NCBI GenBank assembly: GCA_023511295.1
Contig: JAIMBT010000004.1
Location: 62,001-126,000, forward strand
Direction: 5' to 3'
DNA length: 64,000 nucleotides
Source of the DNA: Alicyclobacillus sp.
GTDB taxonomy: Bacteria; Bacillota; Bacilli; Alicyclobacillales; Alicyclobacillaceae
A program made the translations under genes and the position numbers. A model generated the notes under the pieces. That model made no database searches. It was not told the origin of the DNA and saw only the letters and a list, made by a program, of their open reading frames with translations. This document shows, in pieces, positions 1-8,275 of this stretch (position 1 is the stretch's first letter; the number at the start of each line of letters is the position of its first letter).

Positions 1-20
1 CCCTCTCTGTCTGCAACGAC

Positions 21-44
21 GCGGGGGCCGTGTACGGCCCCCGC
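21..44 (-). terminator. Hairpin downstream of the DinB-family gene
   Basis: A perfect 10-bp inverted repeat (arms GCGGGGGCCG and CGGCCCCCGC, loop TGTA) lies 8 bases beyond the stop codon of the DinB-family gene. There is no T-run after it on the minus strand, so it may be a weak or factor-assisted terminator or only an mRNA 3' stabiliser. Confidence 0.5.
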
Positions 45-52
45 CTGACAGC

Positions 53-493
53 TTAGCCGAGCAGCTTCCGGATGAGTGGTATCTGCCCCCGGTGATGCGC
101 GGTATGGGCGATGGCGTACGTCACGAGCTGACGTTTGTTCAGGTCCCCGATGCCGAGTTTCAATCCCGGTTGCTCGAGCTCGCCCTCCTCGACGCCTTCC
201 AGGACCTGCCGGGCATACGCCAGGGCATCCGCCCAAGCCGCACGGATAGCGCCGAGGTCCCACTCGTCCACCTGGAACGGCTCCTGGGACTTGGTGTCCA
301 CCGGGTCTCCGGCGACGGCGGAGAAGAAACGCCGCTCGACGCGGGCGGTATGATCCAGAACGGATGCGATGTTGTTGAAGTTCGGCAGCGGCTTTCTCAG
401 CAGTTGTTCGTCGGTCAGCCCTTCCAGCATCTTGTCGATACTGTCGTGGATGCGCTCCAGCAGCTTGTACTCGTCTTCCAGTTCGGGAAGCAT
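53..493 (-). CDS. DinB/YfiT family protein
   Basis: Predicted 146-residue four-helix DinB-family protein. Members are usually metal-dependent thiol transferases or proteins of unknown role. The C-terminal AHTAHHRGQ segment carries the typical HxxxH-like metal-binding histidines, and a further histidine sits in LDHTARVE in the first half. The ATG at 493 is chosen because AGGAGG lies 8 bases upstream; a longer in-frame start at 586 has no such site. It is the last gene of a minus-strand run behind the lactonase-like hydrolase, 80 bases away. The substrate cannot be told from sequence. Confidence 0.85.
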   Translation of the reverse strand: MLPELEDEYKLLERIHDSIDKMLEGLTDEQLLRKPLPNFNNIASVLDHTARVERRFFSAVAGDPVDTKSQEPFQVDEWDLGAIRAAWADALAYARQVLEGVEEGELEQPGLKLGIGDLNKRQLVTYAIAHTAHHRGQIPLIRKLLG

Positions 494-573
494 CTTTTCA
501 TCCTCCTGTCGCATGTTCGCATGGGGCCAATGGATCTCGGTCCGTACACCGGGCCACCGTCCGGCCTCCGCCC

Positions 574-1362
574 TCAGTCTGCCCAATCTCCATCGTGCGG
601 GAACTTCAAGAAGTCCTCGGGGTCATGCGAAAATACCAATTCCATCCCGGCCAGCTCCAACTGGCGCAGGCGGTGGTACGTGGCCGTCTCCGCCTCGATG
701 CTCCAATCAAACGGCATGCACGTGAGCGTCCGGTACGCCTCCTGCAGGTGCGCCGAGTCGGCACCGAGGCAGACCGTGCCGCGGTTCTCGAGGCGCAAGA
801 TCATCGACTGGTGGCCCGGGCTGTGACCTGGCGTCGTCACCAGACGGACGCTGCCGTCGTCAAACAGGTCGATATCACCGTCCAACTGCACAAACCGGTA
901 GTCGCGCGTGTCCTTGTAGTCGTTGTACATGTACACCGCCTTCGAGAACGCATCCGGCCACCAGGCATAGCGCAGTTCCGTCTTCTGCACGACAAATGTC
1001 GCGTGCGGGAAGTGGCACATGCCACCGGCGTGATCAAAATGCATGTGGGACAACACGACCGTCTTCACATCGGTCGGCTTGTAGCCGAGCTTGTCCAGTT
1101 GCTGGTCAATCGCCAGATCTCGCGTCAGGCTGCAGCCGAACGCGTCCCGCACGCCGGGTCCCCAGTAGACTTCTGCGTCCTCTGGGTCTGCCACCCGGTA
1201 GTTGATGCCTGTGTCAAACAGCATCAGCCCATGACGCGGGTGCTCGATGATGTACGCCGCAGTCGGGATGGTGATGGTCCCGGAAGTGCCCGTCATGAGC
1301 ACGCCCTTGTCCAGGGTGAGTGGCCCGCAGTTGACGGCCGTTACGCGAAGGCCCTTCGTCAT
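574..1362 (-). CDS. MBL-fold hydrolase, N-acyl-homoserine-lactonase-like
   Basis: This 262-residue metallo-beta-lactamase-fold hydrolase has the zinc motif HMHFDH at residues 106-111, a later TTPGHSPGHQS histidine segment and a GADSAH segment, the order seen in the AiiA lactonase branch. Family members open lactone rings (quorum-sensing lactones or catabolic intermediates). ATG at 1362 has GGAGAGGGG 9 bases upstream; a TTG at 1371 would abut the ribosome site. It follows the SDR gene by 25 bases, so the two are probably co-transcribed. In this catabolic setting a lactone intermediate is as likely a substrate as a signal molecule; that part is inference. Confidence 0.85.
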   Translation of the reverse strand: MTKGLRVTAVNCGPLTLDKGVLMTGTSGTITIPTAAYIIEHPRHGLMLFDTGINYRVADPEDAEVYWGPGVRDAFGCSLTRDLAIDQQLDKLGYKPTDVKTVVLSHMHFDHAGGMCHFPHATFVVQKTELRYAWWPDAFSKAVYMYNDYKDTRDYRFVQLDGDIDLFDDGSVRLVTTPGHSPGHQSMILRLENRGTVCLGADSAHLQEAYRTLTCMPFDWSIEAETATYHRLRQLELAGMELVFSHDPEDFLKFPHDGDWAD

Positions 1363-1387
1363 CGCAATCAACCCCTCTCCGATTCAG

Positions 1388-2131
1388 TCAGTGGGCGGTG
1401 TAGCCGCCGTCCACCACGAGTTCCGTGCCGGTGATGTAAGAAGCGTCGTCCGACGCAAGGAAAAGCACCGCGCGCGCCACCTCTTCGGGCTTGCCGAGCC
1501 GGCCCATCGGCGTCCCGGACACGAGGATGTTGTAGCGGTCCTCGGTCATGTCGGCAATCATCGGCGTGTCGATGATGCCGGGGTGGACGGAGTTCACCCG
1601 GATGTTGTCGCGGGCGTACTGCACGGCCGCCGTCTTCGTCAACAGGTGCACCGCCGCCTTCGACGCCTGGTAAGCGGCGGACGCGCCGCTGCCGACGAGG
1701 GCGTAGATGGACGAGATGTTGACGATGGCCCCTCCACCTCTGCGCTGCATCTGCGGAATCGCCATCTGCATGCCGATGAGCACGCTCTTCGCGTTGATGT
1801 CGAGCACTCGCTGCCATTCCGTCAAGGAGGTCTCCGCAATCCCCGTCCGGCTGGTGACACCCGCGTTGTTAACCAAAACGTCCAGCCGACCAAACTGCTC
1901 GACTGCCGCCTGAACGACGCGTTCCCATGCCGCCGCATCGGTGACGTCGTGCTCCTCCGTCCGCACGCGGTTCGCTGGCACGTCCAGCCCATCGAACGCC
2001 TGATGGACCGTGCCGAGGACGTCAGTCGCGACGACCGCCGCACCTTCCGCCGCGAAGAGGCGCGCTGCTGCTTGCCCTTGGCCGCGCGCCGCGCCCGTCA
2101 CGAGCACCACTTTCCCGTCAAACCGCCCCAT
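1388..2131 (-). CDS. SDR family oxidoreductase
   Basis: Classical short-chain dehydrogenase of 247 residues. The cofactor motif TGAARGQG is at 12-19, an acidic residue at Asp37 favours NAD(H), NNAG is at 88-91, and the catalytic Ser140, Tyr154 and Lys158 (YQASK) are present. It ends with the TGTELVVDGGYTAH-type SDR C-terminus. The start at 2131 has AGGGAGG upstream; longer in-frame extensions lack a site. It probably oxidises a secondary alcohol in the neighbouring acyl-CoA or lactone pathway, but the substrate is unknown. Confidence 0.9.
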   Translation of the reverse strand: MGRFDGKVVLVTGAARGQGQAAARLFAAEGAAVVATDVLGTVHQAFDGLDVPANRVRTEEHDVTDAAAWERVVQAAVEQFGRLDVLVNNAGVTSRTGIAETSLTEWQRVLDINAKSVLIGMQMAIPQMQRRGGGAIVNISSIYALVGSGASAAYQASKAAVHLLTKTAAVQYARDNIRVNSVHPGIIDTPMIADMTEDRYNILVSGTPMGRLGKPEEVARAVLFLASDDASYITGTELVVDGGYTAH

Positions 2132-2240
2132 CCTCTTACCTCCCTTTCTCCCCTCTCCGACCTCTTCCGCTCCAAGCCGGTTCCTACAGCGATGACGGCA
2201 ACCGCTTTCAACTTCGGACACGCCTACGCTGACACTCTCC

Positions 2241-2246
2241 ATTATA
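2241..2246 (-). promoter_or_regulatory. -10 box upstream of the SDR gene
   Basis: A perfect TATAAT on the minus strand lies about 110 bases before the SDR start, in the 202-base gap after the acyl-CoA dehydrogenase stop. No convincing -35 at 16-18 bases is visible, so this is only a candidate promoter for the SDR, lactonase-like and DinB genes. Confidence 0.35.
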
Positions 2247-2333
2247 CTTCCACACGGATGCGAGAATGCGCAGGAATGGGAGAATCTTCAGCGTCCCACA
2301 CGGCCAGCCCACGGGGAACCGGCGACCGAATGG

Positions 2334-3491
2334 TCAGCGGCCAGCTTCGTACCTCTTCCTCAACTGTGCGGCAATCACGTTTTTCTGGATCTCCGACGTG
2401 CCCTCGTAGATCCGGGTGATCCGCGCGTCCCGGTAGAACCGTTCAATCGGATACTCTGCAATGTAGCCAACTCCGCCGTGAATCTGTACTGCTTTATCGG
2501 CAATCCGGTTGTAGACCTCCGACCCGTACAGCTTCAGCATGGCGGCTTCCTGAATCACGTTCATCCCCATGTCGGTCATCCACGCCACGCGGTACATCAT
2601 CCAGCGCAGCGTCTCAATCTCCGTCGCCATCTCCGCGAGGTAGTGCTGAATCACCTGCTGTTCAAAGATGGGTTTGCCAAACTGCTCCCGCTCCATTGCG
2701 TAGGCCAAGGATTTGTCGAGGAGGTATTGCGAGGATCCCAGGCACCGCGCGGCAAGCCCAGCGCGCCCGTTGGCCAAGATCTTCAGGGCATTCACATACC
2801 CCTGGCCGACCTCCCCGAGGACGTTCTCCTCCGGCACCTCGAGGTCCTCAAGGTAGAGCTGGGCCGTGTGCGAGCCGTGCAATCCCATCTTCTTCTCCAC
2901 GTTGCCGACGTGAAAACCCGGGAAATCGCGCTCCACGATGAACGACGTGATTCCCTTCGGACCCCGGCTCGGGTCTGTCACCGCCATCACGGTGAACACG
3001 TGGGCTATCGGCGCGTTCGTGATGTAGATCTTCTGCCCGTTCAAGATGTATCGGTCGCCCTTTTTGACGGCGGTCGTCCGAATGCTGGCGGCGTTCGAAC
3101 CCGCTTGCGGCTCCGTCAAGGCGAATGCACCAATCCACTCGCCGGTCGCCATCCGCGGCAGATATCGCTGCCGCTGCGCCTCGTTTGACAGCTCGACCAA
3201 CCCCACCGTGCCGATCCCGTTGTGCGCTCCGAGGATGGTGGTGTACCCGTTGATGGTCTTCCCCAGTTCCTCGTAGAGCGCACACTTGCCGATCATCGAC
3301 AGGCCCATCCCGCCGTACGCCTCCGGGATGCTGAGGCCGAACAGCCCGAGCGCGCGCGACTTCTCGAGGAGGTCCTGCGGCACCTCGTCCTGCGCCTCAA
3401 TCTCCATCGCCAGCGGTTCCACTTCCGTCGCAACAAAGTCGCGGACGACCTGTTTCATCTCTTCGATTTCCCGAGGGAGTTGAAAGTCCAC
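2334..3491 (-). CDS. Acyl-CoA dehydrogenase
   Basis: Full-length FAD-dependent acyl-CoA dehydrogenase, 385 residues, catalysing alpha,beta-desaturation of an acyl-CoA with electrons passed to ETF. It has the ALTEPQAGSN flavin signature near residue 125, the QIHGGVGY region near 345, and the catalytic base Glu363 in IYEGTSEIQ, so it is of the short/medium-chain type. GTG at 3491 is the likely start: AGGAGG lies 7 bases upstream, and the protein then begins at the usual place for the family. It stands between rmuC and the SDR gene. The chain-length preference cannot be read. Confidence 0.93.
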   Translation of the reverse strand: MDFQLPREIEEMKQVVRDFVATEVEPLAMEIEAQDEVPQDLLEKSRALGLFGLSIPEAYGGMGLSMIGKCALYEELGKTINGYTTILGAHNGIGTVGLVELSNEAQRQRYLPRMATGEWIGAFALTEPQAGSNAASIRTTAVKKGDRYILNGQKIYITNAPIAHVFTVMAVTDPSRGPKGITSFIVERDFPGFHVGNVEKKMGLHGSHTAQLYLEDLEVPEENVLGEVGQGYVNALKILANGRAGLAARCLGSSQYLLDKSLAYAMEREQFGKPIFEQQVIQHYLAEMATEIETLRWMMYRVAWMTDMGMNVIQEAAMLKLYGSEVYNRIADKAVQIHGGVGYIAEYPIERFYRDARITRIYEGTSEIQKNVIAAQLRKRYEAGR

Positions 3492-3565
3492 AGTGTGTCC
3501 TCCTTCACGCGTTTGGGCGGGCGCACGCACCCGCTGACCTGCCGTATTGTCACCCTGGGGTAGAC

Positions 3566-5038
3566 TCAAGTTTCCACGTCCTCGGCCGGCTCCAGGTCGA
3601 GCGCCCCGTCGAGCTCCAGGCGTCCCTGACTCGGCAGCGCCTCCACGCCGCGCAGATTTTTCTCAATCACCCGCGACCGGGTCTTCGCCGCTTCAATGGT
3701 GCGGCTGGCTTCCTGCAGCTTCTTCTGCGTCTTGTCGAGCACCTGGCCGAACTTGCCAAACTCCGTCTTGACCGCGCCGAGCAATTTCCACACCTCGCTG
3801 GAGCGTTTCTGGATGGCGAGGGTCCGAAAACCCATCTGCAGGCTGTTGAGGAGTGCCGTCAGCGTGGTCGGCCCCGTCACAACGACTCGGTAGTCCCGCT
3901 GCAGCGCCTCCCACAATCCGGAACGCCGAAGCACTTCTGCGAACAACCCCTCCACCGGCAGGAATAAGATGGCAAAGTCCGTCGTCTCCGGCGGGTGGAT
4001 GTACTTCTCCTGGATGCTCTTCGCCTCCGCGCGGATGCGCGCCTCCAGCGCCTTCGCCGCGTCCGCTGCCACCGCCGCGTTGCCCTCCAGTTGCGCCTCG
4101 ACGAGGCGTTGGTAGTCTTCGAGCGGAAATTTCGCGTCTATCGGTAAGAGGACCGGCTCGTCATCCTCGCCCTTACCGGGGAGTTTGACGACGAAGTCGA
4201 CCCGCTCCGCGCTGCCCGCTTGCACCGCTGCGTTCTGTTCGTAGAACTGGGGGTGCAGCACCTGCTCGAGCAGGTTGCCGAGTTGAATCTCGCCGAGCGT
4301 GCCGCGCGTCTTCACGTTGGTCAGCACGCGCTTCAAGTCTCCCACGCCAGAGGCGAGCGACTGCATCTCACCCAACCCCTTGTGCACCTGTTCGAGTCGT
4401 TCGCTCACCAACTGGAACGACTCGCCGAGGCGCTTCTCCAGGGTCGCGTGCAGTTTCTCATCCACCGTCGCGCGCATCTGTTCCAGTTTCTCGTTGTTGT
4501 CCGCCTGCAGGGCAGCGAGTTTGCCCTCTACGGTACTGCGCACCTGTTCGAGCTTCTGCTCGTTCAGCCGCGTCAACTCGACCAATTGCTTGGCGAACGA
4601 GTCGAGCAACCCTCGCTGCTGCTCGGCCATGTCGCTCATCGCCCGGGCGTTCCGCGCGCCAGAGGCTTCAAACGCCGCTTCCGTGTCCTTCGCAAACCGC
4701 GATGACCAGTCTCGCTGGTCGTTGGCCCACTCGCGCAGCGTCTGAAATAGGCTGTCGCCGAGGGCGCGCAACTCCTCGCGAGCCAGTTTGGCCGCGCGGC
4801 CGGACTCTTCGCGGGCCTGTCCCAACTCCGCCCGCAGTACCTGTTCAAGGCGCACCTGTGCCTGTTCAAGGCGGGTTTGCGCTTGTTCTAACCTGGTCTG
4901 GCCCTCCACGAGCGCGTCCAGACGGTGTCGCGCTTCCCGGGACAGCCTTGCGCCGCCGGCCCGCGCCAGCGACAGGATGACCACCGCGAGAACGGCGAGA
5001 TTCAAGACGAGGGATGCGATGGCCAACCCGGCGTCCAT
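3566..5038 (-). CDS. rmuC: DNA recombination protein RmuC
   Basis: RmuC-type protein of 490 residues: one N-terminal membrane helix (about 3-25), a long coiled coil to about 230 with repeated LEQAQ heptads, then the RmuC nuclease-like domain containing the FVVKLPG and PIDAKFP segments. The family limits inversions and other rearrangements and helps process DNA-repair intermediates; its exact activity is poorly defined. ATG at 5038 starts one base after the stop of the PrpB-like gene, so the two are probably translationally coupled. This is an odd partner for a metabolic lyase. Confidence 0.9.
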   Translation of the reverse strand: MDAGLAIASLVLNLAVLAVVILSLARAGGARLSREARHRLDALVEGQTRLEQAQTRLEQAQVRLEQVLRAELGQAREESGRAAKLAREELRALGDSLFQTLREWANDQRDWSSRFAKDTEAAFEASGARNARAMSDMAEQQRGLLDSFAKQLVELTRLNEQKLEQVRSTVEGKLAALQADNNEKLEQMRATVDEKLHATLEKRLGESFQLVSERLEQVHKGLGEMQSLASGVGDLKRVLTNVKTRGTLGEIQLGNLLEQVLHPQFYEQNAAVQAGSAERVDFVVKLPGKGEDDEPVLLPIDAKFPLEDYQRLVEAQLEGNAAVAADAAKALEARIRAEAKSIQEKYIHPPETTDFAILFLPVEGLFAEVLRRSGLWEALQRDYRVVVTGPTTLTALLNSLQMGFRTLAIQKRSSEVWKLLGAVKTEFGKFGQVLDKTQKKLQEASRTIEAAKTRSRVIEKNLRGVEALPSQGRLELDGALDLEPAEDVET

Positions 5039-5039
5039 C

Positions 5040-5960
5040 TCACGCACCACCCCCTGGGTTCTGTGGCAACACGGTCTTCGCAATCCGCTCGTCGAGCGCT
5101 TCGTAATCCGCGTAGCGGATGGTCTCGTACAACTCCTTCCGCGTCTGCAGGGCGTCCAGTGCGCCGCGCTGCGTTCCGGTCTGGCGGATGTCCCGGTACA
5201 CGGATTCCACCGCCTTTGCCGCGGCGCGCAAGGACGTGACCGGGTAGATAACCATCTGGTATCCCCAGGACTCGAACTCGGCGGCCGTGAAATAGGGCGT
5301 TTTCCCGAACTCCGTCATGTTGGCGAGCAACGGCACGTCGACCGCCGCGCGGAACTGCTGAAACTCCTCCGCCGTCGTCAACGCCTCCGGAAAGATGGCA
5401 TCGGCACCCGCCTCGACATAGGCGCGAGCGCGGCCGACCGCATCTTCCATTCCGTTCACGGCGCGCGCGTCGGTACGCGCCACCACCACGAGGTCGGGAG
5501 CCGTCTGCTTCAACATGTGGATCTTCTGCTGCATCTCGTAGGCGGGGATGAGGCGTTTCCCGTTCAGGTGCCCGCACTTCTTCGGCAGCTCCTGATCTTC
5601 CATCTGCACACCCGCCGCGCCGGCCTCCACCATCTCGCGCGCGGTTCGAGCCACGTTCAGCACGCCGCCGTAGCCCGTGTCGATATCGACCAATACCGGC
5701 AGTTTCGCAGCACGAACCAGTTCTTGCGCCAGCTCGGCCACCTCGTTGGAGTAGACCACGCCGAGATCTGGCAAGCCGCGGCTCGCTGTGTAGGCAGCGC
5801 CGGACAGGTACAGCGCTTCGAACCCGGCCGCCCGGGCGAGCAGTGCGCTCATCCCGTCGTGTGCACCGGGCAACTGCAGGATGGGCCCGCTGCGAATGCG
5901 CTCGCGCAAGCGCTCGCAGAGTGCCTGTTGACTCGGTTCCGGTTCCACAAACCACGTCAT
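5040..5960 (-). CDS. prpB: Methylisocitrate lyase-type enzyme (PrpB-like)
   Basis: Isocitrate lyase/PEP mutase superfamily, 306 residues. PKKCGH at 116-121 holds the catalytic Cys119; VDIDTGYGG at 91-99 holds the Mg-binding aspartates; NMTEFGKTP and the QTRKELYE C-terminus match 2-methylisocitrate lyases, which split methylisocitrate into pyruvate and succinate. ATG at 5960 has GGGAGG upstream. No methylcitrate synthase (PrpC) or dehydratase (PrpD) gene is in the window, so a related C-C lyase role (for example on a dimethylmalate) is possible. It follows the MFS terminator, so it is probably a separate transcript shared with rmuC. Confidence 0.85.
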   Translation of the reverse strand: MTWFVEPEPSQQALCERLRERIRSGPILQLPGAHDGMSALLARAAGFEALYLSGAAYTASRGLPDLGVVYSNEVAELAQELVRAAKLPVLVDIDTGYGGVLNVARTAREMVEAGAAGVQMEDQELPKKCGHLNGKRLIPAYEMQQKIHMLKQTAPDLVVVARTDARAVNGMEDAVGRARAYVEAGADAIFPEALTTAEEFQQFRAAVDVPLLANMTEFGKTPYFTAAEFESWGYQMVIYPVTSLRAAAKAVESVYRDIRQTGTQRGALDALQTRKELYETIRYADYEALDERIAKTVLPQNPGGGA

Positions 5961-6024
5961 CCCAATCCCTCCCATTCTGGAAGCGGTGCGACCTTGCCAC
6001 ACCAGATCGTACCACAACCAGACA

Positions 6025-6057
6025 CAAAAACCCCGGCCGAGGCGAACCCGGCCAGGG
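6025..6057 (-). terminator. Rho-independent terminator after the MFS gene
   Basis: On the minus strand CCTGGCCG pairs with CGGCCGGG (one G-U pair) across a short loop, followed by GTTTTTG. It sits about 50 bases beyond the MFS stop and before prpB, and closes the gntR-CoA-transferase-lyase-MFS unit. Confidence 0.8.
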
Positions 6058-6103
6058 TGCGTGGCGCACAGCGGACAACGGGCGAGCAAGCCCGTGAATC
6101 GCT

Positions 6104-7330
6104 CTACGCCGACGTCGACACCGAAGCGTCCGGCCGCCGCGTCACCTTGAGCCACAGCGCTTGCAGCCAGAACAGAGAGATGGCCGCCAACACGAGACCG
6201 CCAATCATAAACAGGAACCCGTTGTTGAAGGACCCGGTTGCGGAGACGATGCCGCCGATGATGATGGGAGCGATGAAGCCGCCAATCTGCCCGCCGAAGT
6301 TGACGAACCCGGTGAACGTCCCGCGCAAGTGGTCCGGCAACAGATCCAGCGCCACACTCCAGATGGGGCCAAACCCGCCGTACAGGAAAAACGCAGCGGC
6401 GCACAGACCACCGACACTGCCGCCGACGGTGCCAGTGGTGTACGCGATGTACAGCGACACCCCGGCCAGCAGGTAGCTCACCGCAATCATGCTGGCGCGG
6501 AAGCGGTGTAGTACGCGGTTGCCGAGAAATCCGAGAATCAGGAGGCCGATGAAGCCAAACCAGTACGGCAGCGAAGCGTCGACCCCAAGCTGGCTCAGCT
6601 TGATGTGCCCGTCACTCAGGTAGGTCGGCATCCAGCCGAGCAGCCCCCAGAACGCCACGTTGAAAAACAGGTAGGCAAAGAACGCCAACCAGATGGTCGG
6701 GTGTGCCATGACGTCCGACCAGGTCCCGCGAACGCCGCGGCGTTGTGGCATCTCCGTGTGCACCACCCCGCCCGCAGGCTTCTGCGGAATCAACAGGCCA
6801 ATCAAGAGGGCCATCACCACGCCGGGGACGATGAACCAGAAAAACATTGCGTGCCAACCCGCGACCTTCAAGAGCCAAACCGCGAGTGGCGCGACCACGG
6901 CAGGTCCGAGGGCAATGGAGGTGAGGAACAGCCCGCTCGCGGACGAGCGCTCGTGGGATGGGAAGAAGTCGCCAATCAGCTTGAACTGCGCCCCGTTCTC
7001 CAACCCTTCCCCGACACCAAACAGGACCCGCGCGACAATCAGGAACCCGACGGACATCGCGAGGCCCGTCATGCCCGTGAAGACCGACCACCAGAGGAGC
7101 GCGATGACGAGCAGCCGTTTCGCGCCGAACTTGTCAGCCAACACGCCGCCCGGAATCTGCAGGATAGCGTAGCCAAACGTGAATGCGGATAAGACCGTGC
7201 CAAAGGCAGCTGGACTGATGTGCAACGCCTTTTGAATGGTGGGACCTGCGACCGAGATGTTGATGCGGTCGAGGTACGCCACAAACATCATCAGCCAGAT
7301 GAGCAGCAACATGAGCCACTTCTTGTTCAC
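6104..7330 (-). CDS. MFS transporter, organic-anion (ACS) type
   Basis: Major facilitator of 408 residues with about 12 membrane helices. The MFVAYLDRINISVAGP start, the ILQIPGGVLADKFGAKR loop after helix 2 and the central hydrophilic loop near 190-210 resemble the anion:cation symporter family, which imports hexonates, phthalate-like acids or dicarboxylates. GTG at 7330 has AGGGAGGG 6 bases upstream. It is the last gene of the operon with HMG-CoA-lyase-like and CoA-transferase genes, so it likely imports the free acid that the transferase activates. Substrate not known. Confidence 0.88.
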   Translation of the reverse strand: MNKKWLMLLLIWLMMFVAYLDRINISVAGPTIQKALHISPAAFGTVLSAFTFGYAILQIPGGVLADKFGAKRLLVIALLWWSVFTGMTGLAMSVGFLIVARVLFGVGEGLENGAQFKLIGDFFPSHERSSASGLFLTSIALGPAVVAPLAVWLLKVAGWHAMFFWFIVPGVVMALLIGLLIPQKPAGGVVHTEMPQRRGVRGTWSDVMAHPTIWLAFFAYLFFNVAFWGLLGWMPTYLSDGHIKLSQLGVDASLPYWFGFIGLLILGFLGNRVLHRFRASMIAVSYLLAGVSLYIAYTTGTVGGSVGGLCAAAFFLYGGFGPIWSVALDLLPDHLRGTFTGFVNFGGQIGGFIAPIIIGGIVSATGSFNNGFLFMIGGLVLAAISLFWLQALWLKVTRRPDASVSTSA

Positions 7331-7411
7331 GTCGTTCCCTCCCTCGCTTGCGTGCATGTTCCCTGTTGAGCGGTCCAGGGCAGCCCGCGGCCTGCCCTGG
7401 ACGATACCGGC

Positions 7412-8275
7412 TTACGCAGCCGAGACGGCCTGTCGGAACCGTACGTCGAGATCTGCCAGCGCCTCAAGCCGCGTCCCCGTCTCCATCCCCTGGGCCTCCA
7501 GAAAGGCCGCCACGCGGCTGGCCTGAAGGTTCCCCGGAGCGCCTGGGGCGTACGGACAGCCGCCCAATCCTGCCTGGGCTACGTCAAAGGCTGTCACACC
7601 CGCCTGGATGGCGGCCAGGACGTTGGCCAGGCCGTAACCCATCGGGTCGTGCAGGTGCAAGGCCAGCGGCACCCCCGGAAAACGCTGCCGCAACGCGGCG
7701 CAGCGCTCGTACACCATGCGCGGCGTTGCACGGCCGATGGTATCGGCCACCGAGAGCTCGTGCGCCCCCGCCTCCATCAGCGCATCGGCGACCCGCTCGA
7801 CGTCGGCGAAGGGCACCAAGCCCGTAAACGGGCACACGAAGCTGGTCGCAATCGCCGCCGCTACGCGACGGCCCGCGGCGACCGCCTCTCGAATCACCTC
7901 CTTCGCGATGACCAAGGACGCCTCCGTCGTCCGCTGCACGTTCGCCTCGTTGTGTGCCGTGCTCGCCGACAGGAAGACCACCGCCATCCCAATCGGCGTT
8001 GGCAGCAGCCGCTCCAACCCGCGCGCATTCGGCACCAGCGCCCGGTACGTCACGCCCGCCCTCTCCGGCAGTTGCTGCGCGAGTACGTCCGCATCGCGAA
8101 GCGGCGGGATTCGATCCGCTCGCACGAACGACGTCACCTCGAGGTCGCGGAACCCCGCGGCCACGAGTGCGTCCAGCAGTTCGAGTTTCGCCTGCGTGGG
8201 GACGAACGCGCGCTCGTTCTGCAGCCCGTCGCGCAACGTCACATCGCGCAGTTCAATCCGCTCTGGAAACTGCAC
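7412..8275 (-). CDS. Hydroxymethylglutaryl-CoA lyase family protein
   Basis: HMG-CoA lyase-type TIM barrel, 287 residues. The active-site RDGLQNE is at 15-21, the metal-binding HLHDPMGYG histidines are in the second half, and the catalytic-loop cysteine is in GLGGCPYAPGAPGN near the C-terminus. The family cleaves 3-hydroxy-3-methylglutaryl-CoA to acetyl-CoA and acetoacetate; close relatives cleave other 3-hydroxy-3-methyl acyl-CoAs such as citramalyl-CoA. GTG at 8275 has GGAG 9 bases upstream and lies inside the end of the CoA-transferase gene (23-base overlap), so the two are coupled and probably act in sequence. Confidence 0.9.
   Translation of the reverse strand: MQFPERIELRDVTLRDGLQNERAFVPTQAKLELLDALVAAGFRDLEVTSFVRADRIPPLRDADVLAQQLPERAGVTYRALVPNARGLERLLPTPIGMAVVFLSASTAHNEANVQRTTEASLVIAKEVIREAVAAGRRVAAAIATSFVCPFTGLVPFADVERVADALMEAGAHELSVADTIGRATPRMVYERCAALRQRFPGVPLALHLHDPMGYGLANVLAAIQAGVTAFDVAQAGLGGCPYAPGAPGNLQASRVAAFLEAQGMETGTRLEALADLDVRFRQAVSAA

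Noticed and set aside
5040-5960. Complete methylcitrate cycle locus
   Set aside because: Only the lyase is present; no PrpC or PrpD homologue occurs in the window.
4788-6476. Long plus-strand reading frame (562 codons) opposite rmuC and prpB
   Set aside because: It is antisense to two clear family members, has an Arg/His/Pro-rich composition typical of high-GC shadow frames, and no recognisable motif.
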